The notes: generated by a model not told the origin, from the sequence alone. A stretch of DNA of 64,000 bases from Klugiella xanthotipulae (GCF_006716695.1 NZ_VFPN01000001.1:1054001-1118000); one strand, 5' to 3'. Counted from the stretch's first letter, positions 17,346-27,318 are shown. Made by a program: numbers and translations.

Positions 17346-20294
17346 GTGTCCTCGCTGCTCTATTCGCTCGGCCGCTGGGCCTATCGCAGCCGTCGCCTCG
17401 TGCTGATCCTCTGGATCAGCATCCTGGCGCTCGTGGGAGGTGGCGCCCTCCTCTTTAACCAGGGCACCGATAACTCGTTCTCCATCCCTGGCACCGAGTC
17501 GCAGCAGGCACTCACCTCGCTCAAGCACACCTTTCCGCAGGTGAGCGGCACCTCCGCGCAGATCGTGGTGGTGGCCCCCAATGGTGAGAAGGTCACGGAT
17601 GCCGACATCCGCAACGCCATTGACAGCGCCGTCACTACCCTGGCCGAGGTACCCAAGGTCACCACCGTGGCCTCCCCCTTCAACGAGAAGATCACGGGTG
17701 GTGTCTCGGACGATCAGACCGCGGCAGTCATCTCCATCCAGATTTCTGGCTCGCGCTCAGACAATACGACGGCCACCAAGGCGGGCCTCACCGCCGAGCG
17801 CGAGGCGCTCGGCGAGGCACTGCCGCACGCCACAGTCTCCCTCGGCGGCGAGCTGTACTCGCAGACCCTGCCCACCATAAGTCTCGTGGAGTTGGTCGGC
17901 GTTGTGATCGCGCTCGGCGTGCTGCTGCTCACCCTCGGCGCGTTTGCCGCCGCGGGGATGCCCCTCCTCAACGCCTTACTCGGCGTTGCCATTTCGATTG
18001 CCCTGATCTTCTTCTCCACCGTCTTCTCCTCGATCTCCTCCACCACGCCCATGCTTGCACTCATGCTGGGCCTCGCGGTAGGCATCGACTATGCCCTCTT
18101 TGTGATCTCACGACATCAGGAGCAACTGCGAGACGGGCTCGCCCCGGAGGAGTCCGCCGCCCGTGCGGTCGCAACCGCCGGCTCCGCCGTGATCTTCGCC
18201 GGGCTCACCGTAATTATCGCGCTGCTCGGCCTGGCTGTGGCGAACATCCCCTTCCTCACCACCATGGGATTCGCGGCAGCGGCCGCGGTGGCCATATCGG
18301 TACTCATCTCGATCACGCTGACCCCGGCTCTGCTGGGCTTCGCCGGCATGAAGATCCTGCCGCCCAAGCAGCGCCGCCGCACCTCCGGTCGTACCGCACC
18401 GGCAACCCCAAACGCCGCTGCCTCGGACGACACCAACCCGGGGGCACCACCCACAGACACTGCGCGGGATCTCACCCCCGTGACGGATGCCGCCGAGACG
18501 GGCACCACGACGACCTCCCCCGCATCCGGAACGAAGCCGCCCATCGTGCCCCACGGATTTTTCGGCGGCTGGGTACGCACCGTCACCCGACATCCTCTCG
18601 TAACGATTATCACGGTGGTGGTGGCGCTCGGCCTGGCCAGCGTGCCCGCCCTCGACCTCCGTCTGGCCCTGCCCGACGCCGGGTCGCTGCCCCAGGACAA
18701 CCAGGCTCGCATCACGTATGATCTGCTGTCGGAAAACTTTGGTGAAGGTTTCAACGGTCCGCTGATCGTGACGGGCTCGATCGTATCGAGCACCGACCCG
18801 GTGGGGCTCATGAACGACCTCGCCGACGAGATCCGACACCTCGACGGCGTGGCCGCGGTGCCCCTCGCCACCCCCAACGCCTCGGCCGACACCGGAATTG
18901 TGCAGGTGATTCCGAAGGGGGGCCCTGACTCGGAAGTCACCAAAGCACTCGTGCAGGAGATTCGCGACCTCCGCGGCCACTTCCAAGACACATACGGCAT
19001 CGACATCTCGGTCACAGGATTCACGGCCGTGGGCATCGATGTCTCCGACCGACTCGGTGGAGCGCTCCTGCCGTTTGGCCTCCTCGTGGTGGGCCTGTCG
19101 CTCATCCTGCTGACCATGGTGTTCCGCTCGATTGCCGTGCCGATCAAAGCCACACTCGGTTACCTGCTCTCGGTGGGTGCCTCGTTTGGTGCGGTTGCCG
19201 CGGTGTTCGAGTGGGGCTGGTTCTCGGATGCCCTCCACGTGGCGAATATCGGCCCGGTGATCAGCTTCATGCCAATCATCCTGATGGGCGTTCTCTTTGG
19301 TCTCGCAATGGACTACGAGGTTTTCCTGGTGTCGCGCATCCGCGAGGAATATGTGCACGGCGGCAACGCCCGGGAGGCCATTAAGCGGGGCTTCCTCGGC
19401 TCGTCCCGCGTGGTCACAGCCGCCGCCATCATCATGTTTGCCGTGTTTGCCGCGTTTGTGCCCGAGGGCGACACCTCCATCAAACCCATCGCGCTCGGCC
19501 TCGCGGTGGGCGTGTTTGTGGATGCCTTCATCGTGCGGATGACACTCGTACCGGCCGTTCTAGCCCTGCTCGGCGACACAGCCTGGTGGATGCCCCGCTG
19601 GCTCGACCGCATTCTCCCGTCCTTCGATGTGGAGGGCGAAGGGCTCCACCACGAACTCGCTCTCACCAACTGGCCCGCCCCTGGCACCGACAATGCGATC
19701 AGCGCCGAGCATCTGAGCCTGACGCTCGACGGCGATGCCGCCCGCGAGACCTCGGAGGACCCCGTAACCGCCGACCACGCTGCCACAGCCGACACCTTTT
19801 TTGGCGAGGTGATGCTGACCGTGCCGCACAACGGCATCCAGCTCATCACGGGCGCCAGCCCGGAGGCTCGCACCGCCCTGTTGCTCGCCCTCGCGGGTCG
19901 CCTGCCGGAGGTGAACGGACAGCTCAAGGTGCTCGGCAAGGTACTCCCTCAGCGCGGTGGTTACGTACGCCGCCGCACCGCCGTGCTGCTCGCACGGAGT
20001 TCCCGCCAGCTGCTGCGCGACCTCCGGGACACCCTCGCGGATAAGCCACGCATTCTCTTCATCGACGGATTTGACACGCTCCTCGACGACACCCAGCCCG
20101 ACGTCCTACACGCTGTGCTCCAGGGCGCGCGACGCGACGCGGCGGTTGGCCGTCGCCCCCTCACCCTCGTGGTGAGCGCCGCCGATATCGAGGGGGCGCA
20201 CGATGCCCTACTCTCGATCTCGGATGGCGACTCGGGTGCACCCCGCACCCTCCTCCTCTCCACCACCCGTACCCAGCTTGAGAAGGTTTTGTAA
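17346..20294 (+). CDS. MMPL-family (RND-like) exporter with ABC-like C-terminal domain
   Basis: 982 aa. It has two repeats of one helix, a large extracytoplasmic loop and five further helices; GIDYALFVISRHQE (about residue 245) and AMDYEVFLVSRIREEY (about 655) are the two conserved MMPL motifs. A cytoplasmic Pro/Thr-rich linker of about 60 residues lies at 340-400. After the last helix, about 200 residues (about 770-982) resemble an ABC ATPase without its P-loop: GASPEARTALLLALAGRL where a Walker A would be, then RILFIDGFDTLLDD like a Walker B. Start GTG 17346 after AGGAG. The TetR gene upstream probably represses it. Confidence 0.9.
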   Translation: MSSLLYSLGRWAYRSRRLVLILWISILALVGGGALLFNQGTDNSFSIPGTESQQALTSLKHTFPQVSGTSAQIVVVAPNGEKVTDADIRNAIDSAVTTLAEVPKVTTVASPFNEKITGGVSDDQTAAVISIQISGSRSDNTTATKAGLTAEREALGEALPHATVSLGGELYSQTLPTISLVELVGVVIALGVLLLTLGAFAAAGMPLLNALLGVAISIALIFFSTVFSSISSTTPMLALMLGLAVGIDYALFVISRHQEQLRDGLAPEESAARAVATAGSAVIFAGLTVIIALLGLAVANIPFLTTMGFAAAAAVAISVLISITLTPALLGFAGMKILPPKQRRRTSGRTAPATPNAAASDDTNPGAPPTDTARDLTPVTDAAETGTTTTSPASGTKPPIVPHGFFGGWVRTVTRHPLVTIITVVVALGLASVPALDLRLALPDAGSLPQDNQARITYDLLSENFGEGFNGPLIVTGSIVSSTDPVGLMNDLADEIRHLDGVAAVPLATPNASADTGIVQVIPKGGPDSEVTKALVQEIRDLRGHFQDTYGIDISVTGFTAVGIDVSDRLGGALLPFGLLVVGLSLILLTMVFRSIAVPIKATLGYLLSVGASFGAVAAVFEWGWFSDALHVANIGPVISFMPIILMGVLFGLAMDYEVFLVSRIREEYVHGGNAREAIKRGFLGSSRVVTAAAIIMFAVFAAFVPEGDTSIKPIALGLAVGVFVDAFIVRMTLVPAVLALLGDTAWWMPRWLDRILPSFDVEGEGLHHELALTNWPAPGTDNAISAEHLSLTLDGDAARETSEDPVTADHAATADTFFGEVMLTVPHNGIQLITGASPEARTALLLALAGRLPEVNGQLKVLGKVLPQRGGYVRRRTAVLLARSSRQLLRDLRDTLADKPRILFIDGFDTLLDDTQPDVLHAVLQGARRDAAVGRRPLTLVVSAADIEGAHDALLSISDGDSGAPRTLLLSTTRTQLEKVL

Positions 20295-20297
20295 CCC

Positions 20298-22451
20298 ATG
20301 TCACGACTCTCACTCGACGGTGCCAGCTCCACCCGCCTCAACGTGTGGACCATCCTGGGCCTCGTTATCACCCCGCTCATCATCGGCAGCGTGCTCGTCT
20401 GGGGCCTCTGGAATCCTGCCTCCCGCCTCCCCGAGATCACCGGTGCCATCGTCAACAACGACGTGCCCGTGACGGTGGGCGAGCAACTCACACCGCTGGG
20501 CCGCCTGCTCACGGGCGAACTCGTCAACAGCGACGCCGAGGAGAATTTCACCTGGGTGGTCACCAACGAGGAGGATGCCCAGGCTGGCCTGGCAGACGGC
20601 TCCTACGCCACCGTGGTCACGATCCCGAAGAATTTCTCGAAGGCGGCGACCTCGTTCTCCGGCGATGCACAGGGTGCCGTGCAGGCCACACTCGATATCG
20701 CCACCTCGCCGCAGAGCAAACTGGTTGACTCGGCGCTGAGTTCCACCGTGACCACCGCCGCCGCCCGCGCGCTCAGCCAGCAGCTCACCGAAACCTACGT
20801 GGATAACCTCTACGTGGGCTTCAACACGCTCGGCGATAAACTGGGCGACGCCTCCACTGGGGCCACCACACTCGCGGAGGGGGCCACAAAACTCGGCGAC
20901 GGGGCCACCATACTCGGCAGCGGGGCCGCCGAGCTCTCAACGGGCCTCAGCACGCTCTCTTCGGGTGCCAGCCAACTCTCCACCGGCGTCTCCGCACTCG
21001 CCGCCGGGGCATCGGGCCTCAGCTCGGGCATCACCACCCTGGCCGCCGGTGCGACCACGGCCGACACGGGCGCACAGGAGCTCTCCGCAGCACTCAACGA
21101 TATGAAAACAAGCACGACGGCCCTGCCGCAGACCGTGGGATACCTGGCTGGCCAGGCGGGAACGTCCGGCACCGAGGCAGCCGGGATGGCGGCCTCCGCT
21201 GGTGCACTTGCCGCGGGCACCACAGGCGCGGCAAAAAGCGCCGCTGCGCTTGTGATCACGCTGCAGGAGCTCTCCACCGCGTGCGACCCGAACCTGGGTG
21301 CCGACTGCGCAGGCCTCGCCGCCGCACTCGAATCGGCCCGGGCTGTCTCCGCCTCGGCGGGCACCGCCAACATCTCGGCGGGCACACTCGCCGCCACCGC
21401 CGTGACCCACGCCAAGACGGCGGGCACCGTCGCCGCTGTGGTGGGCACTCCAGACTCGGCCACCCCCACCCTCGCGAGCGGACTGGTCACCCTGGCCGGT
21501 GGCATCAGCAAGACCGCCGACGGGGCCGCAACGTTGTCAACGGGCGTCACGAGCCTGACCCAGGGCATTGGCCAGCTCGGAACCGGTGCCAGCCAGCTCT
21601 CCGCGGGTGCGACCACCGCCGCGACGGGTGCGGGCAGCCTGGCTGTGGGGGCAACCTCAGCACAGACCGGAGCGAACGCCCTCGCCACGGGGGCCACGGG
21701 CATCGCGGACGGCGCAACGTCCCTCTCCGGCGGGGCAAGTACCCTCGGTGACGGCCTCGGCCAGGCGGTTGCGGGTTTACCCACGACCACGGATGCTGAG
21801 CGCAGCAATCTCGCCTCGGTGGTCGCCAACCCGGTCACGGCAGGGTCCGCCACGGCCAGCCTGTTTGATGCCTCCGGAGTCCCCTTCTTTGCCACGCTCG
21901 CCCTGTGGGTGGGTGGCCTGATCAGCTTCCTGCTGCTCCGTGCCGTGCCACGTCGCACGCTCACGGCGGCCCAGCCCGCACTCACAATCGCGTCCCGTGG
22001 CATCGCACCCGGCCTGATCGTGGGCGTGTTACAGGGTGTGCTCGTCGCTGGCGTGATGCAGTTTGCCCTGAGCCTGAACCTGCTGGAGTGGCTCGGCTTC
22101 GCCGCGTTTGCCGCGCTGACCGGGGCCGCGTATGGGGCGGTAAACCAGGGCCTCGTTGCCGTTTTCGGTGGGGTCGGCCGGTTCGTGTCGATGGTCATCA
22201 CGGTGCTGTCGCTGGCGGCCGGTATCGTCTCAACCGTGCCCGAGGTGTACACCTCGGTGCTTTCAGCACTACCGCTCGCCGCCGGGATTGACGGGATGCG
22301 CGCCATCGCAAACGGGACAACCGGTGCCTACCCGGCCGCCGCCGCGCTCATCGCGTGGCTGCTCGTCGGCTGTGCGCTAACGCTGTTCACTGTGGTCCGC
22401 CAGCGCTCGATGCGCTTTGCGCCGGCCCGGTTGGCGGCACTCGCGAGCTAG
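20298..22451 (+). CDS. YhgE/Pip-family membrane protein
   Basis: 717 aa, 3 nt downstream of the MMPL gene. One N-terminal helix (about 17-38) is followed by a large extracellular region rich in degenerate repeats of about 7 residues (patterns such as GATKLGDGA, GASQLSTGV; about residues 185-490) that probably form a long coiled stalk. A C-terminal block of five to six helices (about 520-710) belongs to the ABC-2-like YhgE/Pip family. It could act with the MMPL protein and its ATPase-like tail in export; this is inference. A strong terminator follows. Confidence 0.88.
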   Translation: MSRLSLDGASSTRLNVWTILGLVITPLIIGSVLVWGLWNPASRLPEITGAIVNNDVPVTVGEQLTPLGRLLTGELVNSDAEENFTWVVTNEEDAQAGLADGSYATVVTIPKNFSKAATSFSGDAQGAVQATLDIATSPQSKLVDSALSSTVTTAAARALSQQLTETYVDNLYVGFNTLGDKLGDASTGATTLAEGATKLGDGATILGSGAAELSTGLSTLSSGASQLSTGVSALAAGASGLSSGITTLAAGATTADTGAQELSAALNDMKTSTTALPQTVGYLAGQAGTSGTEAAGMAASAGALAAGTTGAAKSAAALVITLQELSTACDPNLGADCAGLAAALESARAVSASAGTANISAGTLAATAVTHAKTAGTVAAVVGTPDSATPTLASGLVTLAGGISKTADGAATLSTGVTSLTQGIGQLGTGASQLSAGATTAATGAGSLAVGATSAQTGANALATGATGIADGATSLSGGASTLGDGLGQAVAGLPTTTDAERSNLASVVANPVTAGSATASLFDASGVPFFATLALWVGGLISFLLLRAVPRRTLTAAQPALTIASRGIAPGLIVGVLQGVLVAGVMQFALSLNLLEWLGFAAFAALTGAAYGAVNQGLVAVFGGVGRFVSMVITVLSLAAGIVSTVPEVYTSVLSALPLAAGIDGMRAIANGTTGAYPAAAALIAWLLVGCALTLFTVVRQRSMRFAPARLAALAS

Positions 22452-22470
22452 TGGTCCACTCCTGAAGGCG

Positions 22471-22502
22471 GTGGCCCCGGAGGGTTTCTTCGGGGCCACT
22501 TT
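22471..22502 (+). terminator. Terminator of the MMPL-YhgE operon
   Basis: 9-bp perfect GC stem (22471-22479 with 22491-22499) followed by TTT, 20 nt after the stop. Confidence 0.85.
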
Positions 22503-22602
22503 CATGGATGATTACCGCAGGCTACCGCTACCCGAGGGGCTGCGTAGAGATACTCTGCCTGATCGCGTTCACCGTGCACCCCCTCCCCGAAAGTGTTAAG
22601 TT

Positions 22603-22965
22603 ATGACTGAACAACACACTGTTCGACTCCTCTCGACCAGCGATAGCACCCTGGGAATTGTGAAAACGAAAATGTCTTTATTTCCAAGCGAAAATCCAGC
22701 AATCTACGCAGAAGAAGCAGCGATGGTTGACGCGGGTGAAGTTATCGCGAGCGCTCTCGAAGCGTCTGGTCTCAGTAAAAGCGAATTAGCTGCCAAACTC
22801 AACGTGAGCAAAAGCGAGATTACGGCCCGCTTAGAGGGCGAGAGAAACATCACGGTAAGAAAATTAGCGGCAACGCTTCACGCAATGGGGTTTAGTCTCG
22901 GGCTCAATGCCACCGAACCCATGCCAGACCCGCATCGGCAAGCGTATATGTCCTGGACATCATAG
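22603..22965 (+). CDS. Small XRE-type helix-turn-helix protein
   Basis: 120 aa. Residues about 45-100 form an XRE-like HTH (ASALEASGLSKSELAAKLNVSKSEITARLEGERNITVRKLAATLHAMGFSL), similar to antitoxin-type regulators. Base use is less GC-rich than in neighbouring genes, which suggests acquisition. No clear ribosome site precedes ATG 22603. No toxin is recognisable next to it, although two small unknown genes follow. Solitary antitoxin or regulator are both possible. Confidence 0.7.
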   Translation: MTEQHTVRLLSTSDSTLGIVKTKMSLFPSENPAIYAEEAAMVDAGEVIASALEASGLSKSELAAKLNVSKSEITARLEGERNITVRKLAATLHAMGFSLGLNATEPMPDPHRQAYMSWTS

Positions 22966-23043
22966 TGCCCGTTCCAACTACTCCGTTAACCAACGACGGA
23001 AGAACGGCTACCACACGTCCGACTACCTCAGGAAGGTTGCAGC

Positions 23044-23202
23044 ATGACCACTCCCGTAGAGAGCTCTTTCTTCGTAGAAGAGGTGCGAGTACTCGGCGTG
23101 GAGACTGAGACGTACGAAGACAACACCGAGTACCCACTCGCGACTATTACCGCTTTCACGTTTGATGGTGAGGCTACGACCATCAACACGGAACGCGAGT
23201 AG
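23044..23202 (+). CDS. Hypothetical 52-aa acidic protein
   Basis: Small open frame beginning at ATG 23044 with CAGGAAGG about 7 nt upstream. It has 13 Asp/Glu and predicted strands (VRVLGVETETY, LATITAFTFDGEATTI). It lies between the XRE gene and a small membrane protein with 7 nt to the latter, so it is probably co-transcribed. No family recognised; the good ribosome site and spacing are the main support. Confidence 0.5.
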   Translation: MTTPVESSFFVEEVRVLGVETETYEDNTEYPLATITAFTFDGEATTINTERE

Positions 23203-23209
23203 GCCCGGT

Positions 23210-23419
23210 ATGGCTGCTGGCCTGAGCGGGATTCATCTGCTCATCATCATCGGAGCGTTTCTGGCCTTTGGCGTACCCCTCATCTATAACGTGCGCCGCT
23301 CCATTCGCCGGTGGAAGGCTCGCTTTCACGGTACAGACCCGGATGCCAGGCCCGCCGCTCCTGCCAGCCCGGCAAAGCCTCCCGCACGGCGTTGGTATCG
23401 CCGAGCCTCGAACGAGTAG
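23210..23419 (+). CDS. Hypothetical 69-aa single-pass membrane protein
   Basis: Begins at ATG 23210, 7 nt after the previous stop. Residues about 7-28 (GIHLLIIIGAFLAFGVPLIYNV) form one transmembrane helix. A basic cytoplasmic tail with a Pro/Ala linker follows (PAAPASPAKPPARRWYRR). The positive-inside rule places the C-terminus in the cytoplasm. No function assigned. Confidence 0.5.
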   Translation: MAAGLSGIHLLIIIGAFLAFGVPLIYNVRRSIRRWKARFHGTDPDARPAAPASPAKPPARRWYRRASNE

Positions 23420-23524
23420 CGGGGTTCTCCTCCACAGGCGGTCCCCACCTCGTCCTCTGCCCAAATACCTCACATCCGTGGTGGCACTCAGAAACTGAGA
23501 CCGCCGCCTCCCTATGATGGCCCC

Positions 23525-26500
23525 ATGAGCCAGATATGGACCTCGGACACTGTGAGTGCCCTTCGCCAGACTGTTGCGTGCCCCCGCTGCGCCGCGTATC
23601 TCAGGCAACCCGGCTGGTGCACCCAGTGCGGGGCCGATCTGGGCGGGGCACCCGGCGTTGCGCTGCATGAGGCATCACTGGCGGCAGCCGCAGCAATTGA
23701 GCGGCGACAGGAGCTGATCAACCGACTTCCCGCGCATGTAACCGCCACTGCAGGGCAACAGGCCGGGGCACAGCCACTCCCAACCTCACAGTTTCCGCGC
23801 GGGCGGCTACCGCACACCTCACCGGCTAATACCCCCGCACGCTCGATCAGTCTGCAATCGGTACTCGCGGTCGCCGGGGCTAGCCTCGTCGCGGTCGCCG
23901 CCTTCGTCTTCACCTTCCTCAACCCGGAACTCACCAATTTCGCCACCCGCACCACAATCGTGGCGGTCATCACGGCCGTTTTCCTCGGCAGCGCCTGGCT
24001 CATGACGCGCGCCAAACTGCAATTCTCGGCCGAGGCTATCGGTGGCCTGGGCATGGTCTTTGTGGCCCTCGATATCTGGGCGTTCTCGACTCTCGCCGCA
24101 CCCGCCATGAGCGCGTGGGTACTCGATGGCATCGGCGTGCTCGTCAGCTCGGCGGCACTCGTGGCGCTCGGCTATATCATTCGCCTGCGCACGTGGGTGT
24201 GGACGGGATTCCTGGGATTCCTGAGCACCCCGGCCCTGTTCTCCGTCGCCGGCTCCGAGAATTCCTCAGCCTTCTGGCTTCTGGCCGTCTTCGCGGCGGG
24301 CCTCGCGCTCCACCAGCTCGCCAACCGTCTCGGTCCCCGCTTCGACTCCCGTCTCAGGGCCGAGCGCAGCACCGCCACGGTCGTCCACATCATAGCCACG
24401 CTGTACGTACTCCTTCGGATCACACTCTTTACTCACTTCGACAGCAACGCCCAGCACATCCTCTACAACGCCGCCGTCCTGGCCATCCTGGCCATCCTCA
24501 CAGCCCTCGCCGCCCGCACCCAGCTGCGCCGGATGTGGATGTTCGCCAGCGCCGCAGCGGGGGTCACCGCCGTCATGATGCTCCCCCTCCTGATGGATAG
24601 GCTCTCCCTCTACTGGCCCGCACTCGTCCCCGCGGCCGGGGCCCTCGCCCTCACGCTCCTCGCTGCCACCCCCCTGCCCGGGTGGATGACCCGCCCGGTG
24701 ACACTCGTCGGTGGCTGGAGTGTCCTCCTCGCCATCGCGCTGTGGCCACTTGTCATCGTCCTGGAAAATATCGGTCGTCGCGGCGCAGACACCCGCCTGT
24801 TAGACGGTCTCACGGGGGCGCTCGGCGTCGCCGCCGCAGCGGCGGGCACGGCGGCGCTCTGGGCTCTCGCGCGACGACAGGCCGACACCGCGAGGCTGGC
24901 ACACACCGCCCTCATCGTGGGACTGTGGGTGGCCATGACCGCCCTGGGGTCGGTGACCGCCTGGGCGGGCTTACCACCTGTAGCCCAGGCCATCATCGGT
25001 CTGACGGCGGCGGTTACCCTGAGCCTGATCGTAACCCGCTGGCCTCGGGTGTTGCGAGCTTCGGGTTCCGTGCGAGCACCGATCATCGTTGCGGCCCACC
25101 TCCTCATCCTCCTCGTCGTCTCCCTCGCGACTGTTGAGACGTGGCTCGTCGTCCCCTCCGGTATTGCCGCACTGGCCGCGCTGTATGCGGTCGCCCGCAC
25201 CCTCCCCCGGCCGGAGCGCACCACCCACCTCGTTGTCGGGTACTCCTATGCGCTCAGCCTCTTCGCCTACGGGATGTCCCGGCTGGGCCTCGAATCTATC
25301 GCCGTGCTCTGCCTCACCACAGCCGTCGCGTTGCTCACCGCTCTTGCGGCCACGCTTCTCCCCCGGGTGCGGGCAGCCTCCTGGTGGGCCATCCTCGCCG
25401 TCACGGCGGCACCCTTCCTCATCGGGATCGCATCGGTCATTGCGGTGCGCAGCGGATGGACGGCTCTCTCAACGGCCGTGGCCTGTGCCCTGGCCGTGAC
25501 GCTTCTCCTCTCGCAGCGCCCCGGGCTCACCCTGTTTGTTCGCGGACTTGCGGCCAGCCTGATCGTGCCCTCGCTCGCGGTTGTTGTGGTGTGCCTAGGA
25601 GCCCAGGTACTCACCGGCAGCGCTTCACCGGTCATCCTGCCGGTTATCGCGGTGATCGTAGCCGTTGCGTTACCCCTCACCGGGCGGATCCAGTCCGCCC
25701 TCTCGGCACACGGTATTGCGGAGGGCGAGGCGCGCGCCGCCCGCCTCGCCCTCGAAATCTCGGCCCTTGTTACCGCGGCCATCGCCGTGCTGCTGGCACT
25801 CGCTCGCACGGCCGCGGGATTGGGAACCACTTTCATTGTCTTTATCGTTCTGGGCCTGGGCGCGGCAGCCACGGGTCTGTTTGCGCACCGTCGCTACGCC
25901 TGGGGGGTCACAGGGGTCAGTTTCACGGGTGCGCTGTGGAGCCTCCTCGCCCTGTCGAACGTGACGCTCGTCGAGCCCTATGTCCTGCCGCCCACACTCG
26001 CGGCGGCCGTAATCGCGGCGATCCTGGTCGCCCGCGGGGCCAGTGGCCTGGGCATCCCCTCGCGCACCCTCTATACGCTGGGTCTCACCATCGCACCCCT
26101 GCCCTCCCTCGGCTTCTTGGCTTTCTGGGGTGCCGAAGCGGATGGCTCAGGAACCTGGCGAGCCCCCACCCTGCTCGCGACCTCGGTTGTTCTGATTGTG
26201 CTGGCAATGCTGCTGCCGCACTTCACCTCGCGTCTCGCCCCACTACAACGTCCCACGCTCGGCGTCGCCGCCCTCACCTCAACAGCCGGGATGATACAGT
26301 CTCTGCGACTCGGCTGGGGACTGGACCCGCTGGCCGTTGATCCCCCGCTCATCATGGGGCTCGCACTGGGCTTTAGCATCATCGCGGCCGCGCTGGCGGC
26401 CGGTGCGAGCCGGATCGCCGCTGGGCTCCCACCCGAGCACACCATACGCCGGCCGAGGAGTCTTTCGGAAGCTTCGACCCCGACCGCCGCTCTCGCTGTG

Positions 26501-27265
26501 CCTCACAACGCCGCAACCACCGGGCTCACGTTGACCTCCCGCTTTCTTGGCTCCCGCTGGCTCTACGCACCGGCGCTCCTGCTTCTCACACTGGGGCCAA
26601 TCGCCGCCATCCGACCGGGGTGGTTCCCCATCTGGACCCTGTGGACACTCGCCTCTGCCCTCCTCTGCCTCATGATTGTCACGGCAGCCAGGGCCCGCAC
26701 CCGCCCGGTCTCACTGCCACCCGTGTGGTTCACGTTTGTGCTCGCGTGGGTCACGGCCGTCGCCGGATGGAGCGAGCGCGAGCTGCGCGTCGAGACCTTC
26801 TCCCTTCCCCTCGGCCTCGCGCTTCTCACCGTGGGCATCATCGGGCTGGCCCAGACGGATACCGCCCGGGCCAGCCGAGGAACGCTCACCTCCTGGCCCA
26901 TCGGTTTCACGGGGTCGTGGCCTCTGCTCACCCCCGGGCTCCTCGTCACGCTGATACCGTCAATGCTCGCGACGGGAACGGACCCACTCACCTGGCGCGC
27001 TATCCTGGTGCTGGCCCTCGCGCTTGTCGCAATTTTTGTGGGTTCCCTCCGCCGTCTGGGTGCCCCGTTCATCATTGGCCTGATTGTGCTGCCGCTGGAA
27101 AACGTGATCGTCTTTGCGGTCCAGATCGGTCGCTCAATCGGCGCGACCCCGTGGTGGATCACGCTCGCGACGGTCGGCGCGGTTCTGCTCGTGCTCGCGG
27201 TCACCTCGGAGCGCCGAACGGAGGGCACAAACGGGGCGGCGGCGCGGATGCGCGACCTCACCTAG
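23525..27265 (+). CDS. SCO7613-like polytopic membrane protein with N-terminal zinc ribbon
   Basis: 1246 aa. The N-terminus carries a zinc ribbon (CPRC at about 19-22 and CTQC at about 35-38). A soluble linker of about 80 residues leads to a very long hydrophobic region from about residue 105 to the end, with 30 or more predicted helices and many short Arg-containing loops. This is the layout of the actinobacterial SCO7613 C-terminal-domain family, of unknown function. The gene stands alone between a small gene cluster and a strong terminator. Confidence 0.8.
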   Translation: MSQIWTSDTVSALRQTVACPRCAAYLRQPGWCTQCGADLGGAPGVALHEASLAAAAAIERRQELINRLPAHVTATAGQQAGAQPLPTSQFPRGRLPHTSPANTPARSISLQSVLAVAGASLVAVAAFVFTFLNPELTNFATRTTIVAVITAVFLGSAWLMTRAKLQFSAEAIGGLGMVFVALDIWAFSTLAAPAMSAWVLDGIGVLVSSAALVALGYIIRLRTWVWTGFLGFLSTPALFSVAGSENSSAFWLLAVFAAGLALHQLANRLGPRFDSRLRAERSTATVVHIIATLYVLLRITLFTHFDSNAQHILYNAAVLAILAILTALAARTQLRRMWMFASAAAGVTAVMMLPLLMDRLSLYWPALVPAAGALALTLLAATPLPGWMTRPVTLVGGWSVLLAIALWPLVIVLENIGRRGADTRLLDGLTGALGVAAAAAGTAALWALARRQADTARLAHTALIVGLWVAMTALGSVTAWAGLPPVAQAIIGLTAAVTLSLIVTRWPRVLRASGSVRAPIIVAAHLLILLVVSLATVETWLVVPSGIAALAALYAVARTLPRPERTTHLVVGYSYALSLFAYGMSRLGLESIAVLCLTTAVALLTALAATLLPRVRAASWWAILAVTAAPFLIGIASVIAVRSGWTALSTAVACALAVTLLLSQRPGLTLFVRGLAASLIVPSLAVVVVCLGAQVLTGSASPVILPVIAVIVAVALPLTGRIQSALSAHGIAEGEARAARLALEISALVTAAIAVLLALARTAAGLGTTFIVFIVLGLGAAATGLFAHRRYAWGVTGVSFTGALWSLLALSNVTLVEPYVLPPTLAAAVIAAILVARGASGLGIPSRTLYTLGLTIAPLPSLGFLAFWGAEADGSGTWRAPTLLATSVVLIVLAMLLPHFTSRLAPLQRPTLGVAALTSTAGMIQSLRLGWGLDPLAVDPPLIMGLALGFSIIAAALAAGASRIAAGLPPEHTIRRPRSLSEASTPTAALAVPHNAATTGLTLTSRFLGSRWLYAPALLLLTLGPIAAIRPGWFPIWTLWTLASALLCLMIVTAARARTRPVSLPPVWFTFVLAWVTAVAGWSERELRVETFSLPLGLALLTVGIIGLAQTDTARASRGTLTSWPIGFTGSWPLLTPGLLVTLIPSMLATGTDPLTWRAILVLALALVAIFVGSLRRLGAPFIIGLIVLPLENVIVFAVQIGRSIGATPWWITLATVGAVLLVLAVTSERRTEGTNGAAARMRDLT

Positions 27266-27318
27266 GGCCGTCACCACAGCTCCCCGCAGACCCGCAGACA
27301 CCCCGACAACACAGAAGA

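Noticed and set aside
18108-19358. 416-aa minus-strand open frame opposite the MMPL gene
   Set aside because: His/Glu/Arg-rich composition with no fold, mirror of the GC-rich codon bias of the real plus-strand gene.
20830-21780. DNA-level tandem repeats that could suggest a CRISPR or satellite array
   Set aside because: The repetition is degenerate at 21-bp codon periodicity and reflects heptad-like repeats in the YhgE/Pip protein; there are no constant repeats with unique spacers.
20810-22306. 498-aa minus-strand open frame opposite the YhgE gene
   Set aside because: Arises from the repeated GGTGCC-type codons of the real gene; Ala/Pro-rich low-complexity translation.
22603-22965. Type II toxin-antitoxin pair with the XRE gene as antitoxin
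   Set aside because: No toxin-like fold (RelE, HigB, HipA, VapC) in the adjacent small genes; kept only as a possibility.
25141-26340. 399-aa plus frame inside the SCO7613-like gene
   Set aside because: Arg/His/Pro-rich translation in the wrong frame of a clear membrane protein.
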